NCBI GenBank assembly: GCA_047495785.1
Contig: JBLDXI010000048.1
Coordinates: 744,001 to 808,000 of the forward strand
Reading direction: 5' to 3'
DNA from: Lepidodermella squamata
Lineage: Eukaryota; Gastrotricha
Length of the DNA stretch: 64,000 nt
Shown here: positions 32,260 through 42,643 of the stretch, piece by piece
Layout of the letters: each line of letters opens with the position of its first letter
How positions within the stretch are numbered: the stretch's first letter is position 1
Made by a program: the position numbers and the translations under genes
Notes under the pieces: model-generated
Told to the model about the DNA's origin: nothing
Database searches by the model: none
Seen by the model: only the letters and a program-made list of their open reading frames with translations

Positions 32260-32406
32260 AAAAGTGTTGTACACCGACGGGTGGCAGAAAAATTGACCTT
32301 TTTACTAGACTGAAAACACACGTGTTTTTTCCATAGAGAGCACATAAATCGTGTGCCGTGTGTCGCGTGGTTGAAGAAGCTTTCAACAACGGAAAAGTGG
32401 GTCAAA

Positions 32407-32541
32407 ATGCTGCTGTCATCATTATTCTATATAGTATTTTTTGTTCTCCGTAATGCGGACAGCGGACAACATGACAATGCACCGGAGACATCCGACGCCC
32501 GGGTAAAGAGAGCAAAATCCACCTCATTGTTAATGGATTAG
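32407..32541 (+). CDS. Candidate small secreted peptide precursor
   Basis: The 44-codon frame starts with a hydrophobic leader (MLLSSLFYIVFFVLRNADSG) and contains a dibasic ARVKRA site, as in peptide precursors. It ends at TAG. The overlapping +1 frame stays open further and reads GFSCRLAKCDRIARIG, a small two-cysteine segment, so a frameshift or an unseen splice may exist. No family was recognised. The TATA-like motif upstream is the main support. Confidence 0.3.
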   Translation: MLLSSLFYIVFFVLRNADSGQHDNAPETSDARVKRAKSTSLLMD

Positions 32542-32934
32542 GATTTTCTTGTCGATTAGCAAAATGTGATAGAATAGCTAGAATTGGTGAGTATGCGTCA
32601 GCTGTATTCTTTTTCGAATGACTGGAAAAGGTGCACCAAAATCTAGCTCGTCCTTAAACCGCTACGAAGGAACAATCGTTGAGTTCGGCGGAGTTCACTG
32701 GCTAATCATATGGCACACCTCCAATCTACTTCGGAACACTAAAATTAATTTACGTGAGCTTAATTCATAGGAAACTATTGTAGTAGCGTTGCAGTAAATT
32801 ACCTATGTTTGTTTACTTCCGTTTTCAGGTGATAGGCGTCAATTAAAAAATCGCTTGAAAAGCTCTCCTTTATATAAAAATTGAATATCTGAACATGAAA
32901 TGGACATAAAAAAGTTCTTATAAAGTTTCAGGTC

Positions 32935-34259
32935 TCATTGCGTTGCATTGAATGTGTTGTTATTCGATGTAGAATCCTGACTTTGGCTAATTTGCATAAC
33001 TTCAGCAACAGCCTTCCTGCTTTTATCATTTGCCGTATAGTCGATCAGAATCAGAAAGTACGTCAACATAGCCGCGAACAGCTCGATAACAGTCCTCCTG
33101 CGCAAATGAGCCATTTCGAAGAGACTCAACGCTACGGGCTCACCATTTAGCTCATTCATCAGCAATGTAAGCTAAAAAAGCGAGTAAAATACAGGTTTTT
33201 CGAATAACTGATCAAGCTAACCTTGATTATAGTCGAATTAGCAGTTGATTGGAAATTCAAACGTTTCAGCTTCTTGGAAACCTCCTCGGCGGAATGTTCG
33301 AGATAGGCAGACGGAAGTAAGGCGGCCAAAAGGCAGCAAGACGAGAAAAAAGTCCAAGTAGCCTCGAAATAAACCATCATCGACCCTTTAGCCTCAATTG
33401 TCTGATGAAGGTGGACTAGCGTTGCTACGAAGCCGAAAGAGCAAAGCGTGACCGTAGCTGGGCCTAACGTTTTGTCCAAACCCTCGGCATCCCTTTTCAA
33501 TAAACGACATTGTTTGGTTATGAAATCTAGCAAAGAGTCTTCTTGGCTAGCTGGAATGTCTGTCTTTGACGTTTCTGAGATCCAATCGGCTAGAAGTCGG
33601 AATTTCCACGCCAAATTGACGGTTAGGCCTCCGCATAGCATCAAACCGTGACAGACAGCTATATCAGACACGAAAGCCATAGCTATGAATCCAACAACTA
33701 AATAATAGTTGGACGCTGTGTCGTTTAGCGGCAACATTCTGTCTAACGGATTAGCCCAGCCGTAAACTTGTTCCCGTTTCACTACCAATGCAGTGCACAG
33801 CAGGGCTGTATTAGTTATGTAGATGGACCATACTCCAGCGAAGCAGACTAGGAACATGATGTTTCGTTTTGCTCGAAATGACGATAGTAATGTTATCCCA
33901 TATTCTTCGCAGGTTCCGCATTCTGAGGCGCGAAGTTGCAGTTTACCTTGTAGCGATCCGCGAACTAGGACGGTTCTAGTCGTAGCACTTGCAACGTAGA
34001 GAGCGCTTAAACTGAACAGGTGCATAATTTTTGAAATTGTCGGATCGTCTGCAATCCAGTAGAAGGAAGCCAATATCCTGAAAGCATTGCACCAGCCAAG
34101 CGCAACCAACAGATAGCAGTAGGCGTGGTAAATTCGGCATGAAGCTTTGTGGTTTAAAGTATAACCATTGTTATCCGTGAGGCCACATGTCAGCATTGAC
34201 CAGTTAGGGGCTAGGCCTACAATTTTCATGCTGTAGTATATAGGCCTAAATGCCAGCAT
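32935..34259 (-). CDS. Gustatory-receptor-like seven-transmembrane protein
   Basis: Exons 34259-33222 and 33171-32935 join in phase 0 over a 50-nt intron to give 424 residues. It starts with FRPIYYSMKIVGLAPN, like the N-terminus of insect gustatory receptors (LRP..Y..R..G..P), and has seven hydrophobic segments. The short last exon carries the terminal helix with TYFLILIDY, in the place of the TYxxxxxQF motif of the family, so the final Q is replaced by D. The intron just before TM7 is a position typical for arthropod gustatory receptor genes. Expected topology is inverted (intracellular N-terminus), working as a ligand-gated cation channel. Ligand unknown. Confidence 0.72.
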
Positions 34260-36004
34260 TTCGATGCTATAGGACTAAAATCAAACGAGTAGAATATTAG
34301 GAAGCGAATCTACTTTAAACGTAGTAATTTTCGTGTAGATTGATTTTCGCTGTTGGCTAAACTTCTTAGTCAAATTTTCCACCGATCGAAGACGGAATCG
34401 ATCGGCCGCGAATTTGAAAAGATCGCGAAAATGACTGCGTTCACAGTGTTTATAGATATTAATGGGCATTAATTAGGGGTTTTGGAGAAATGCCATTCGT
34501 TTGACTTTGCCAGGGGCATGGATAATTAAAGGGGTGGTCACGCCAAGAAAGAAGAAGCTTTTGGTGATTCATTTTGACAGACATAAAAGTACCATGGTAG
34601 CGAATAAGATCTCTCTTTCTAATTTATCTTATTTAGAGGCCATTTTGAAAATCACACTCCTGGCCGCCATGGGTGTTAGTTTTCGGTTGAAGTGATAATG
34701 GAACAAATCACCATCAGCAAACAGTCTATCACAACTGCCTCCTAATCCTGCCCGATACTTAGCGATACGGCTAGGAGACCTCCGCGTCTTTGGGCTATTT
34801 GTATTGGGGCAAGGGACTTTTTGGAGTGTTAGATGGCACCCGCCCCCTCCCCACTGATGCTTTGCTTATTTAATGGAATCTCGATGGATTGCGGATCAAT
34901 AAACTACCATTCCGAAGCGGCGAAACTGGCTCAATACAGCAATAAAATTACCATAAGAAAATAAGCCTGAGCCAACATTTTTTATTTCCGAAAGTGAAAA
35001 TTAATGACCTAAAAAGATGCTTTCATGTCAGATCCTCGTAAATGTTGCGATGGATATCGGTATTTAACGTCGCGCTTCCTTATTTCTTTACATCCACCCA
35101 CAACTTCTTAGGATGTTTCCTTTCACATTCCCGAAATTTCGGGAAGCGAAGTAAGGGGAATGTAAAAGGAAAGAAAGCAAGAAGCAAATCAGAAGTATTG
35201 TGACAAAGCCTTTCTTGCTTCTAGGTTAGGGTCAGGGTTGGGGTCTTTTAAGAGATTTAACGCCGACGAGCGACGAGCTGTAAACTGGTCATTTGTGCGT
35301 GGCGAAATAAGCCGGGCATACCCACTAGCCCACAAGAGATTAAGAGAACTTCAGATTTCAGATCAGTGATGAAGTGATTGAAATCGAAAACCACGCGGGT
35401 TATTCCGATTTTCAACACGGTCACGGGGGACCAGAACTGGAAACCACATGTAGGAATTCTAATCACAATCACGTGGACCCCATAATTTAAACGGTTAATT
35501 ATAAGTTTTATTTTAGCAAAACAAATCAATTTTAACGAGGTAGCATCGATTCATTTATTTAATAGCTATTTTTCCCACGAGAGCGAAGCTTGACAATTAG
35601 TCATGGTAAAAATAACATGTCCTGAATTTGTGACACTAGAATGACATTATACTAATAAAGTCATCGTTAGATCGGTTTCGCTACTTCGCTAGGATATCTC
35701 ATCAGTAGCTGGAACCAGGTGATTTTCTACGTATTACCAGCCTAAAAATCGACTGCATATCGTCGCCGTGCATTTGAAAAGAGCCGCGCTATAGAAGGCG
35801 CTATATAGATAGGATATAGGAATGAAGAATAATAATTTGTATTTTCTCATATTCTCCATAGAGTACGTCGTGATCACTACGCTCTCTATGGTATTTGCTA
35901 TGCCGCAGAGTTCTAATTTCATTTTATTCTTCATAAAAAAATCTATAATGACATGTAATTAAAATTTGCAGCTCCTTTCAAACGCAAAGTGACAATATCC
36001 CAGA
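34260..36004. other. Intergenic, nothing recognised but an 18-bp palindrome
   Basis: The palindrome TTCCCGAAATTTCGGGAA is at 35128-35145, and CCTTTnACATTCC/GGAATGTnAAAGG blocks flank it loosely. Open frames at 34501-34695, 35257-35529 and 35734-35934 have no recognisable domain. Confidence 0.45.
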
Positions 36005-36085
36005 TTAGGAAATTTCCACTGGAATCAACGGGATCTGGATTAATGCGAGCTGTTCGGGTTCCGATCTGCTGATATTGCTACATTC

Positions 36086-36196
36086 GATTTTGAAAAAATA
36101 CCGTCGGCGGCCTGGAAATGCAATGGATTTACATACCACAGAATTCAGCCATCGCATACTTACCACAACGACGGCACAAGTGAGGAACTTGTTCAT
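36086..36196 (-). CDS. Candidate two-exon small secreted peptide
   Basis: The first exon, 36196-36164, reads MNKFLTCAVVV and stops at a good donor (GTAAGTATG). An acceptor (TTTCCAG) near 36113 leads into a short phase-0 exon ending at TAA, about 34 residues in all, mostly leader. Without splicing the frame would run to 63 residues. A TATA box lies upstream at 36269-36276. Family unknown. Confidence 0.3.
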
Positions 36197-36268
36197 CTTC
36201 TATTGAGAAATAACAAACGTTTTGATGAAAGAGAAGTCGAAAGTAAAATTGCAGCGAATTAGCTTGCG

Positions 36269-36276
36269 TTTTATAA
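36269..36276 (-). promoter_or_regulatory. TATA box upstream of the small secreted peptide
   Basis: GTTATAAAACGC on the minus strand, about 75 bp before the ATG at 36196, which leaves a 5' UTR of roughly 45 nt. Confidence 0.45.
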
Positions 36277-36657
36277 CCTCAATGGCATGTATTTTCACGT
36301 AAAATCGCGTGTAAACGAGCTCATAGTTGTTGGATCAGCCGCAATGCGTCCTTCGGTTTTTAAAGTTCAAATGACGAAAATGAAATGACGCAGAAGATGA
36401 CGATCAATTCTGTTATCATAATGCATATATTGAAGAAAAGGGATCTTGTTTACTTAAGAGATAGGAGAGAGATATCTGATCAAACTCTTGATAGCTCGTT
36501 TATTTTGTGAACATTGGTTATTATTAATAATTAGGAAAATGATTAAACTGACTCTTAAAGACTAGGCTATCAAAATGTTGCCAGGGTTGCCATTAAGTCA
36601 TAGATCAAATTTCGACAGCGTTGGAACCGAATATTTATTAGCGTGGCCAAGCAAGTT

Positions 36658-37630
36658 TCATTTTTTCGCCACAAGTTTCTCACTCAACTCCCACAGAGCT
36701 TTGGCCTTAACATCATCACGGGCTATTGCCCAGGTGGACTTCAAACTCTCATTGTCAAAATACAGCCCAGAATGCTTCTCGATACCAGGCTGGCATGCGC
36801 AATACAGGTTCGTCTTAGCTCCTTCTTCCACGGTCACAGCGCCCATAGTCAAGACGCGCATGACAAATGCACCACAGCCTTTTCGGTACCTCAGGAAATC
36901 GGTTCTGATGACGCCAGGGTGCAATGAGAACACAGAAACACCTGAGCTTGGCACATTGCCGGGCTCGCTGCCATTCAGTCTTCGATGGAGTTCTCTCGCA
37001 TGAAGAATATTCGCAAGTTTCGATTGGCTGTATGTTTGAAATCCGCCGTAAGACTTTTTTTCCTGTAGAGGATCTTCCACATCAAGCCCAGAAGGCCAAG
37101 TCAGCGTGTGAGCCGTAGATGACACAATGACCACCCGACTTGGTGCAGATTTTTTAATCAGGTCAAGCAGCAAGTTCGTCAAAAGGAAATGACCTGTGTT
37201 ACAAATGATGATTTGGCAGTTTCGAGATTAGGAATCACTTACCCAAATGGTTTGTAGCAAAAGTTAGCTCGTAGCCATCAGCACTCAGCTTCTTATCAGG
37301 CTGCTCAAGACCGGCATTATTAACCAAAACATGCAGAGCGGGTTCAGACGAATTGATTTCAGCAGCAAATTTGCGAACTGATTCTAGGGAAGATAGGTCG
37401 AGATGTTTGACGACCACTCGTTTCGATGCATCAGCTGAATTGAGTTTTGTTCTGATATCTGCTGCTGCGTCTTCAGCTGCTTGGAGGTTTCGACAGGCTA
37501 GGATTACTTTAGCTGCTCCTCGCTTGGCTAGTTCGTATGCTGTTACTTTGCCGATTCCCGTATTGGAACCGGTTACAATGCATACTTTACCTTCGACTGA
37601 CCAGTCGCTCATAGGAGATACAGATGGCAT
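36658..37630 (-). CDS. Short-chain dehydrogenase/reductase, retinol-dehydrogenase-like
   Basis: Exons 37630-37243 and 37193-36658 join over a 49-nt intron (phase 1) to 307 residues. The Rossmann motif TGSNTGIGK is at 20-28, NNAG follows near 112-115, the catalytic Ser is at about 155 (VSST) and YSQSK gives Tyr/Lys at about 184/188, followed by HPGVIRT. The NNAGxxxxxxxxSxDGYExxFxxNHLGHF layout is typical of the RDH11-14/WWOX-like group, which oxidise or reduce retinoids and other lipophilic alcohols with NADP(H). There is no N-terminal membrane anchor, so the protein is probably soluble. Met1 or Met7 could be the start. Confidence 0.9.
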
Positions 37631-38379
37631 AAGAAATAGTGCTTTGAATTTCTAAAATTAATGTTGCATGAAGTGAATTAGGGATAGTTTATTACTGATA
37701 GAGTACACTTTTCGCTTGTTAAACAATTTTGCTATGAAGAAACACTATTTGAATGTGTGGGCAAAATTGCAGGTAGGTCAAAAATAAGAGGCATCTACTA
37801 CTCTTAAGGGATCCTCTGTCCGTCCATTATGAAAGGGGCAATTTTTCAGAAATTAGGTCATAAAAAGCACCGGTACGTTTCATGCGCATTTATATGTAAT
37901 ATGTAAAGGCTCTTTTCTGAGTCATGTGACAAGAGCGTATATTCTAATACATGATTAGGTTTATTTAACGATTTTTTTGCCGCTACGCATGCATTAAAGG
38001 GTAATAAATACGTGATTTCGCCAGTTTGATACTTACTAGCGATCGTTCAATATGCACTGCGGACTCTGGACGCGAACTATAAATAGACAAAACTCGAAAT
38101 AGGATTTCAAGATTTTTCCTAATCAATATTTTTTAGGAATTCTCATGCTAAATTATCCTTTCAAAGCAGAACTGAATGCACTTTCAGCAAGAAATTTCAG
38201 CATTTCACGAAAAGCTGCTTCGATATCGGATATATATGAATGCAAATTTTAATTATCCACCTTATTGAAACTTGGCTTCGCCTTGGTGTTCTGTCAGAGT
38301 TGACCGAATGCCTCAGATTTGCCGTTCTCATTAAAGGTTTAAGGGTTATTTAGTTAACATATATTATCACCTCTTAAAC
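37631..38379. other. Intergenic, nothing recognised
   Basis: AT-rich, with no supported gene. Confidence 0.4.
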
Positions 38380-38861
38380 CAGTGGATCTCAAACCCCGTT
38401 TTTCCGGCCGCATGCGGCCGGCAGAGGTCCGCCTATCTCTTGCATTGCGTGCGGCCGGACGGCTCTTATTTCGAGCTGCACATTTCCAGCAAAATTCGAC
38501 GGGAGGCGTGCGGCCGGGAAAGTCCTCTTTATCATTACAAGCGGCCGGTTGAGGGTTCAAGAGGCAATGAGGCCGGAAAGGTCATCTTAGTCTCGATATG
38601 CAGTGTCAAAGTCCAACTACTTGTTGCTGGGTTGGTCGCGATTGTGGGGCTGGTCGGGTTGGTGGTTGTGATTTTTTTTCACACCATGTTAATCAATTGA
38701 TAGAATCGCGTGCTGCCAAGCCCCATTGATCCCATTGATGCTATGATATCGACCATCGGAGCAAAACGTAGTTGGACTTTGACTCCGCAAAATCTGGCCT
38801 AAGATGGTCACCAGCCGGCCGCCATTTTTGACCGGGAGCGAAAATAGTTTGAGAATCACTG
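38380..38861. mobile_element. Non-autonomous hAT-type DNA transposon
   Basis: The ends are CAGTGGATCTCAAAC at 38380 and, inverted at the other end, CAGTGATTCTCAAAC (to 38861), the classic hAT terminus. Flanking 8-mers TCTTAAAC (38372-38379) and TATTAAAC (38862-38869) match at 7 of 8 bases, as expected for a hAT target duplication. The interior is GC-rich with repeated GCGGCCGG and codes for no transposase. Confidence 0.85.
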
Positions 38862-38869
38862 TATTAAAC

Positions 38870-39253
38870 CATTAAAAGTGTCCGATCATTTCCAGTTATC
38901 CTATGTATGTTGGCGCTTAAAGAATGTAGCTAGATTGGACGCTAGATAGCAACGTCAACACGGAAATATGTAAACTTGGTTTCCTTTATTTGCTTCGCAG
39001 AACTGAGAACACAAGCTTATATTAGAAAAGCTTATAAAGGTCGGTATTAGCGATCCATCTGTAGTACCAGTGTAAACCTCGTGGTCAGTATTGCCGCTGA
39101 TCTGAAATGCATTAAACTAATAGGAAAGTATCTGCTCTCATATACCATATAAACGATGGCTGAAAATCATCAATTGTCAAGAGTCGAGGGCAAAGTGTCA
39201 TTTTATGTCATTTCTCCAATGGCAGTTTGAACTTATTCAATCACCAATCGACC
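38870..39253. other. Intergenic, 3' flank of AKR8
   Basis: The end resembles the 3' flank of AKR7; nothing else is seen. Confidence 0.4.
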
Positions 39254-40201
39254 CTAACAGCTTCCTTTCTCCGTGAAAGGGAAATCGGGATGTTTGACAA
39301 TGTTTCCGATCTCAAAACCGACGCATCGTTCATTTTGGTCCATGGTCTTGATCTTAGCCATGTCTTCAGCACTCAACTCAAAGTCCCAAATATTGAAGTT
39401 ATCTGCGACACGCGCTGGGGTCGTACTTTTCGGGATAACAAAAATTCCTTGCTGGAAAAACCAACGAAGGATAACATGATTCGGCTTTTTGCCATATTTT
39501 GCTCCAATCTCGGTCAAAATCGGGTTGTTGAATACATCGAGCTGCTTTCGAGGCAGGATGTTGAACCCAGGGTTACCAAAAGGTGAATAAGCTGTGAAGC
39601 CGATGTCATGCTTCTCGCAAACTGCCCGAAGTTTGTCCTGCTGAAAAAACACGTGCATTTCACACTGGTTCATAGCTGGCTTGATCTTTGCAGCTTTCAC
39701 TAATCGCTCAACTTGAAGGATGTTAAAGTTCGAAACGCCAATGGAGCGCACCAGGCCGAGACCAACAGCTTCCTCCAGTTTAGCCCAAGTAGCTTCGAAG
39801 GTAAAATCGGTTTCGATTTCGATATTCCAATTAGCATCCATGCTGCGAACTGGTACCGGGAAATGGAGAAGGTAAAGGTCGATGTAGTTCGTCTTTAACT
39901 GCTCCAGCTGCTTCTTGATAGTGTCAATCACAACAGTGGGGTTGAAGTGTGTCGTCCATAACTTGGTGACAATGTACATGTCCTCGCGTTTGACGACTCC
40001 TTCCTTGTAGAGTTGCTCCAGAGTTTCGCCAATAACTCCCTCATTTTGGTAGTACTGAGCCGTATCAATATGGCGATAGCCAGCCTTTACTGCAGCAATT
40101 AGAGCGGTTTTCAGCTCATCAGCATTCGAGGCCAGATAGGTGCCATAACCAACCAGAGGGCATTCATAGCCGGAGTTCAGTTTTTTGGTTACTTTTGCCA
40201 T
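39254..40201 (-). CDS. Aldo-keto reductase, AKR8 (intronless)
   Basis: Single exon, 315 residues, tetrad Asp46/Tyr51/Lys80/His113. Closest to AKR7 (shared FFQQGI before IPKS and the substrate loop PRKQLDVFNNP) and next to AKR4. The cofactor segment is IPKSTTPARVADNF. Tail TEKGSC. It lies 0.5 kb downstream of no other AKR but next to channel C, repeating the AKR7-channel B neighbourhood. Confidence 0.93.
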   Translation of the reverse strand: MAKVTKKLNSGYECPLVGYGTYLASNADELKTALIAAVKAGYRHIDTAQYYQNEGVIGETLEQLYKEGVVKREDMYIVTKLWTTHFNPTVVIDTIKKQLEQLKTNYIDLYLLHFPVPVRSMDANWNIEIETDFTFEATWAKLEEAVGLGLVRSIGVSNFNILQVERLVKAAKIKPAMNQCEMHVFFQQDKLRAVCEKHDIGFTAYSPFGNPGFNILPRKQLDVFNNPILTEIGAKYGKKPNHVILRWFFQQGIFVIPKSTTPARVADNFNIWDFELSAEDMAKIKTMDQNERCVGFEIGNIVKHPDFPFTEKGSC

Positions 40202-40703
40202 TTTAATGGTGTGTTAACGGTAGTTCTAGAAGAAACTGAAAAAAAATAAAACCTTTGAGGTTAAGCTGATGGCTATGTAATTTTTTTACCTCTTCTATTT
40301 CACTGCCTGCTTTGCTCTAGTGTGCCGTGTGAATCAATAGTCTTCTATCGCGTGTTTCGTAATGCTATGAAAAAACCGCAAAACAAATAGTACCTGTAAA
40401 AAAGTGTGTGTAAACACGCCGCGCATTTTCTATGCTTGCTCGTTTGGTCAACATTTTGATGTAATACCGATCTGTGCCGGTGAAATAATAAATTGGATTT
40501 GAACAATAAAGCTGCCATATAAATTTGTGATTTATTAGAAACAAATTGATTCAATTAGAAACAAATCAGATGATCAGGTCAAACGAGACATTGGGATAAC
40601 AACTAAAGGTTAAAATTTAGCAATAGATTGCGTAACTGAAAAGCTTCTCTCCAAACAGTACATGCGATGTTTTGATCAAATATAGAGCATTAAACACTAG
40701 ATT
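40202..40703. other. Intergenic between AKR8 and channel C
   Basis: AT-rich, without a supported gene. Confidence 0.4.
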
Positions 40704-42240
40704 TTACAATGTTTTTGTTCGAGGTAAGGCCAAAAACATGATCGTAGGAGTTAAAACAATGGCCGTAAGGTAGACCAGCCCGCAGATGCGATCGAAAGCA
40801 TTAGCTATTTGGCGCCATTGCTTTTTGTAATCTTCCTTCCTATCCTCACCACCTGTATGAATTTCGGTAGGAATACAGTGCAATTTGCTAGCGAATAGCA
40901 GTAACATTTTCGACGGAGGATCCTTGCCCGTTTTGCTCGCTATGAATACAACAAACGCTTGGCTTATCAGACCAATCAGACCGATGTAGGACATCTAAAC
41001 AAAGCGAATCGGTCTTTTTATGGTACAAGCAGCGGTTAGCGACAACATACCATCAATGTAATGTAGAGTGACAACAAGGGGATTCCTTCGCTAGACCTGT
41101 GATAAGAACGCAATTTTTCTAAAATAGGAGCTTAGAGGTATCAATACTTTGGTAATTCTGCCGATATCATGTTCTGGAAAAACAGAAATGAAAATTCGAT
41201 ATAGGAGTAATACTAATCTCGAGCTTACCAGAAAAACGGAATATGCCAGCAAACAGGTGAATGATATCTCTACCTTCGGAACCTCGTTTATCTGAAAAAA
41301 CGTACAATGGTGGCTAGGAAAGTATGTGGCAACAAAAAACAGCAATATCCTTTTAAAATGACTTACAGGTATAAGGAAAACAACTGATTCTACAGCTGCG
41401 ATTAAAAGGCTAGGAAAAATGATGTTGATGAAGTAGAAAAGCGGCCGCCGTTTGATCAACAAATTGTACTGCACATTTGAAAAAAGTCCGGGTTCAAATT
41501 CAATGTACGAATAGTTCGTTTTCATATCAACCAAGGCCCACAGGCCATTTTCAGAGTATATTTGGCTCTCTTTCATGATGGGCGGATCGCCCAGGACCAG
41601 AATTTGCTGATCAATGGTAGATTGCCATGGCAGAATGCTTATCGTGCAAATTTGATAGTCAAATGGGTAGTAGGTGAGATCTAGCTCGCAGGTCAATTCT
41701 AAATCACCCTGGGGGCAGTAAAGTGTCCTGCCGGTGTTGAACAATATGATACGTTGATCTTTTTCCAAGTTGGCATAGTTCCTGTGAACAATCGTTCGTA
41801 ATACCAATATAATTTCGTTATTGAAATCTTCTTACGCTGTAACTATGAAAATATCAGGCCGCCAAAGCATCTCGTTCGAAATTATCATGCTTCCCACGCA
41901 ATTGTAACTTGTGGAATGATTCCAAGCAAGGTAATGGTCGTACCACGCCTGTTGACGGGAAGAAATAAACGGAATCAGTATAGCCTCCTCTTAATCCCAC
42001 CTCGTAGATATAGACATCGAGTATCAGCGTGTTTTGTTGTTCAATAAACTGCTTGATTCCTAATACGTGGATCCTTAGGATTACTTCCACAGTATCCGAT
42101 GCCTTGCGCCGTGGCCTGGCTTGTGTCGAGTAGTTTTCGAATATCGTTTTGATAACATCAGCCTCAGAAACAGGACACTCTTTACTGGCAGCATTCACTA
42201 ACAAGATGCTGGATAAAGTCGTGACAAGTACGAAAATCAT
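40704..42240 (-). CDS. Cys-loop ligand-gated ion channel subunit, channel C
   Basis: Exons 42240-42001, 41948-41836, 41781-41367, 41291-41229, 41173-41148, 41096-41051 and 40994-40704 encode 397 residues. The Cys-loop is CELDLTYYPFDYQIC, and M2 is PKVEISFTCLLAYSVFL. Exon 3 is 415 nt (409 in A) because of extra residues before M1 (SYIEFEPGLFSNVQY). The mature N-terminus starts KECPVSEADVIKTIFENY, which pairs this gene with channel D. The intracellular loop is short and holds basic residues (RKEDYKKQWR). Confidence 0.88.
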
Positions 42241-42643
42241 TGCTCTTTTCCTGTGATATTCTGTGGACTAATGGCTAGCTAATGTTCAGCGTCGTAGGCA
42301 GCGCTATAGCTGCGCCGGAACACACAAACATACGGCCAATAAATTTCAGGGTTGCATTTGTTTGAACAGACTGTTTAAACACACTTGCATAGATAAAAAG
42401 ATGCTGAAGATATGACATTCATGATCTAGCCCTGTTATGTGAACATAAAATCACGCGACCTTTGGAGCCTACATAAATGTCCAATTATGTCCATCCCGAC
42501 TTTTGGCACAACAAATGTGGAAAATTCGAAAGCGTTGATCAAATCAAATAAACAACTGGATAACAATAGAAAGTCAAAATTAAGCTACAGACTGCGAAAT
42601 TGAAAAGCACAGCCATGTCTTTATCAAAGATAGACACTTGCTT
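42241..42643. other. Intergenic between channels C and D
   Basis: It carries the promoter of channel C and the 3' flank of channel D; the latter resembles the 3' flank of channel C (CAACTGGATAACAATAGAAA versus GGGATAACAACTAAAGGTTA). Confidence 0.4.

Larger units (their letters stand above)
32062..32934. other. Intergenic with a possible small secreted-peptide gene
   Basis: See the candidate at 32407. The remainder has no recognised content. Confidence 0.4.

Noticed and set aside
35257-35934. Two minus-strand frames (35257-35529 and 35734-35934)
   Set aside because: No recognisable domain, leader or exon context; treated as chance.
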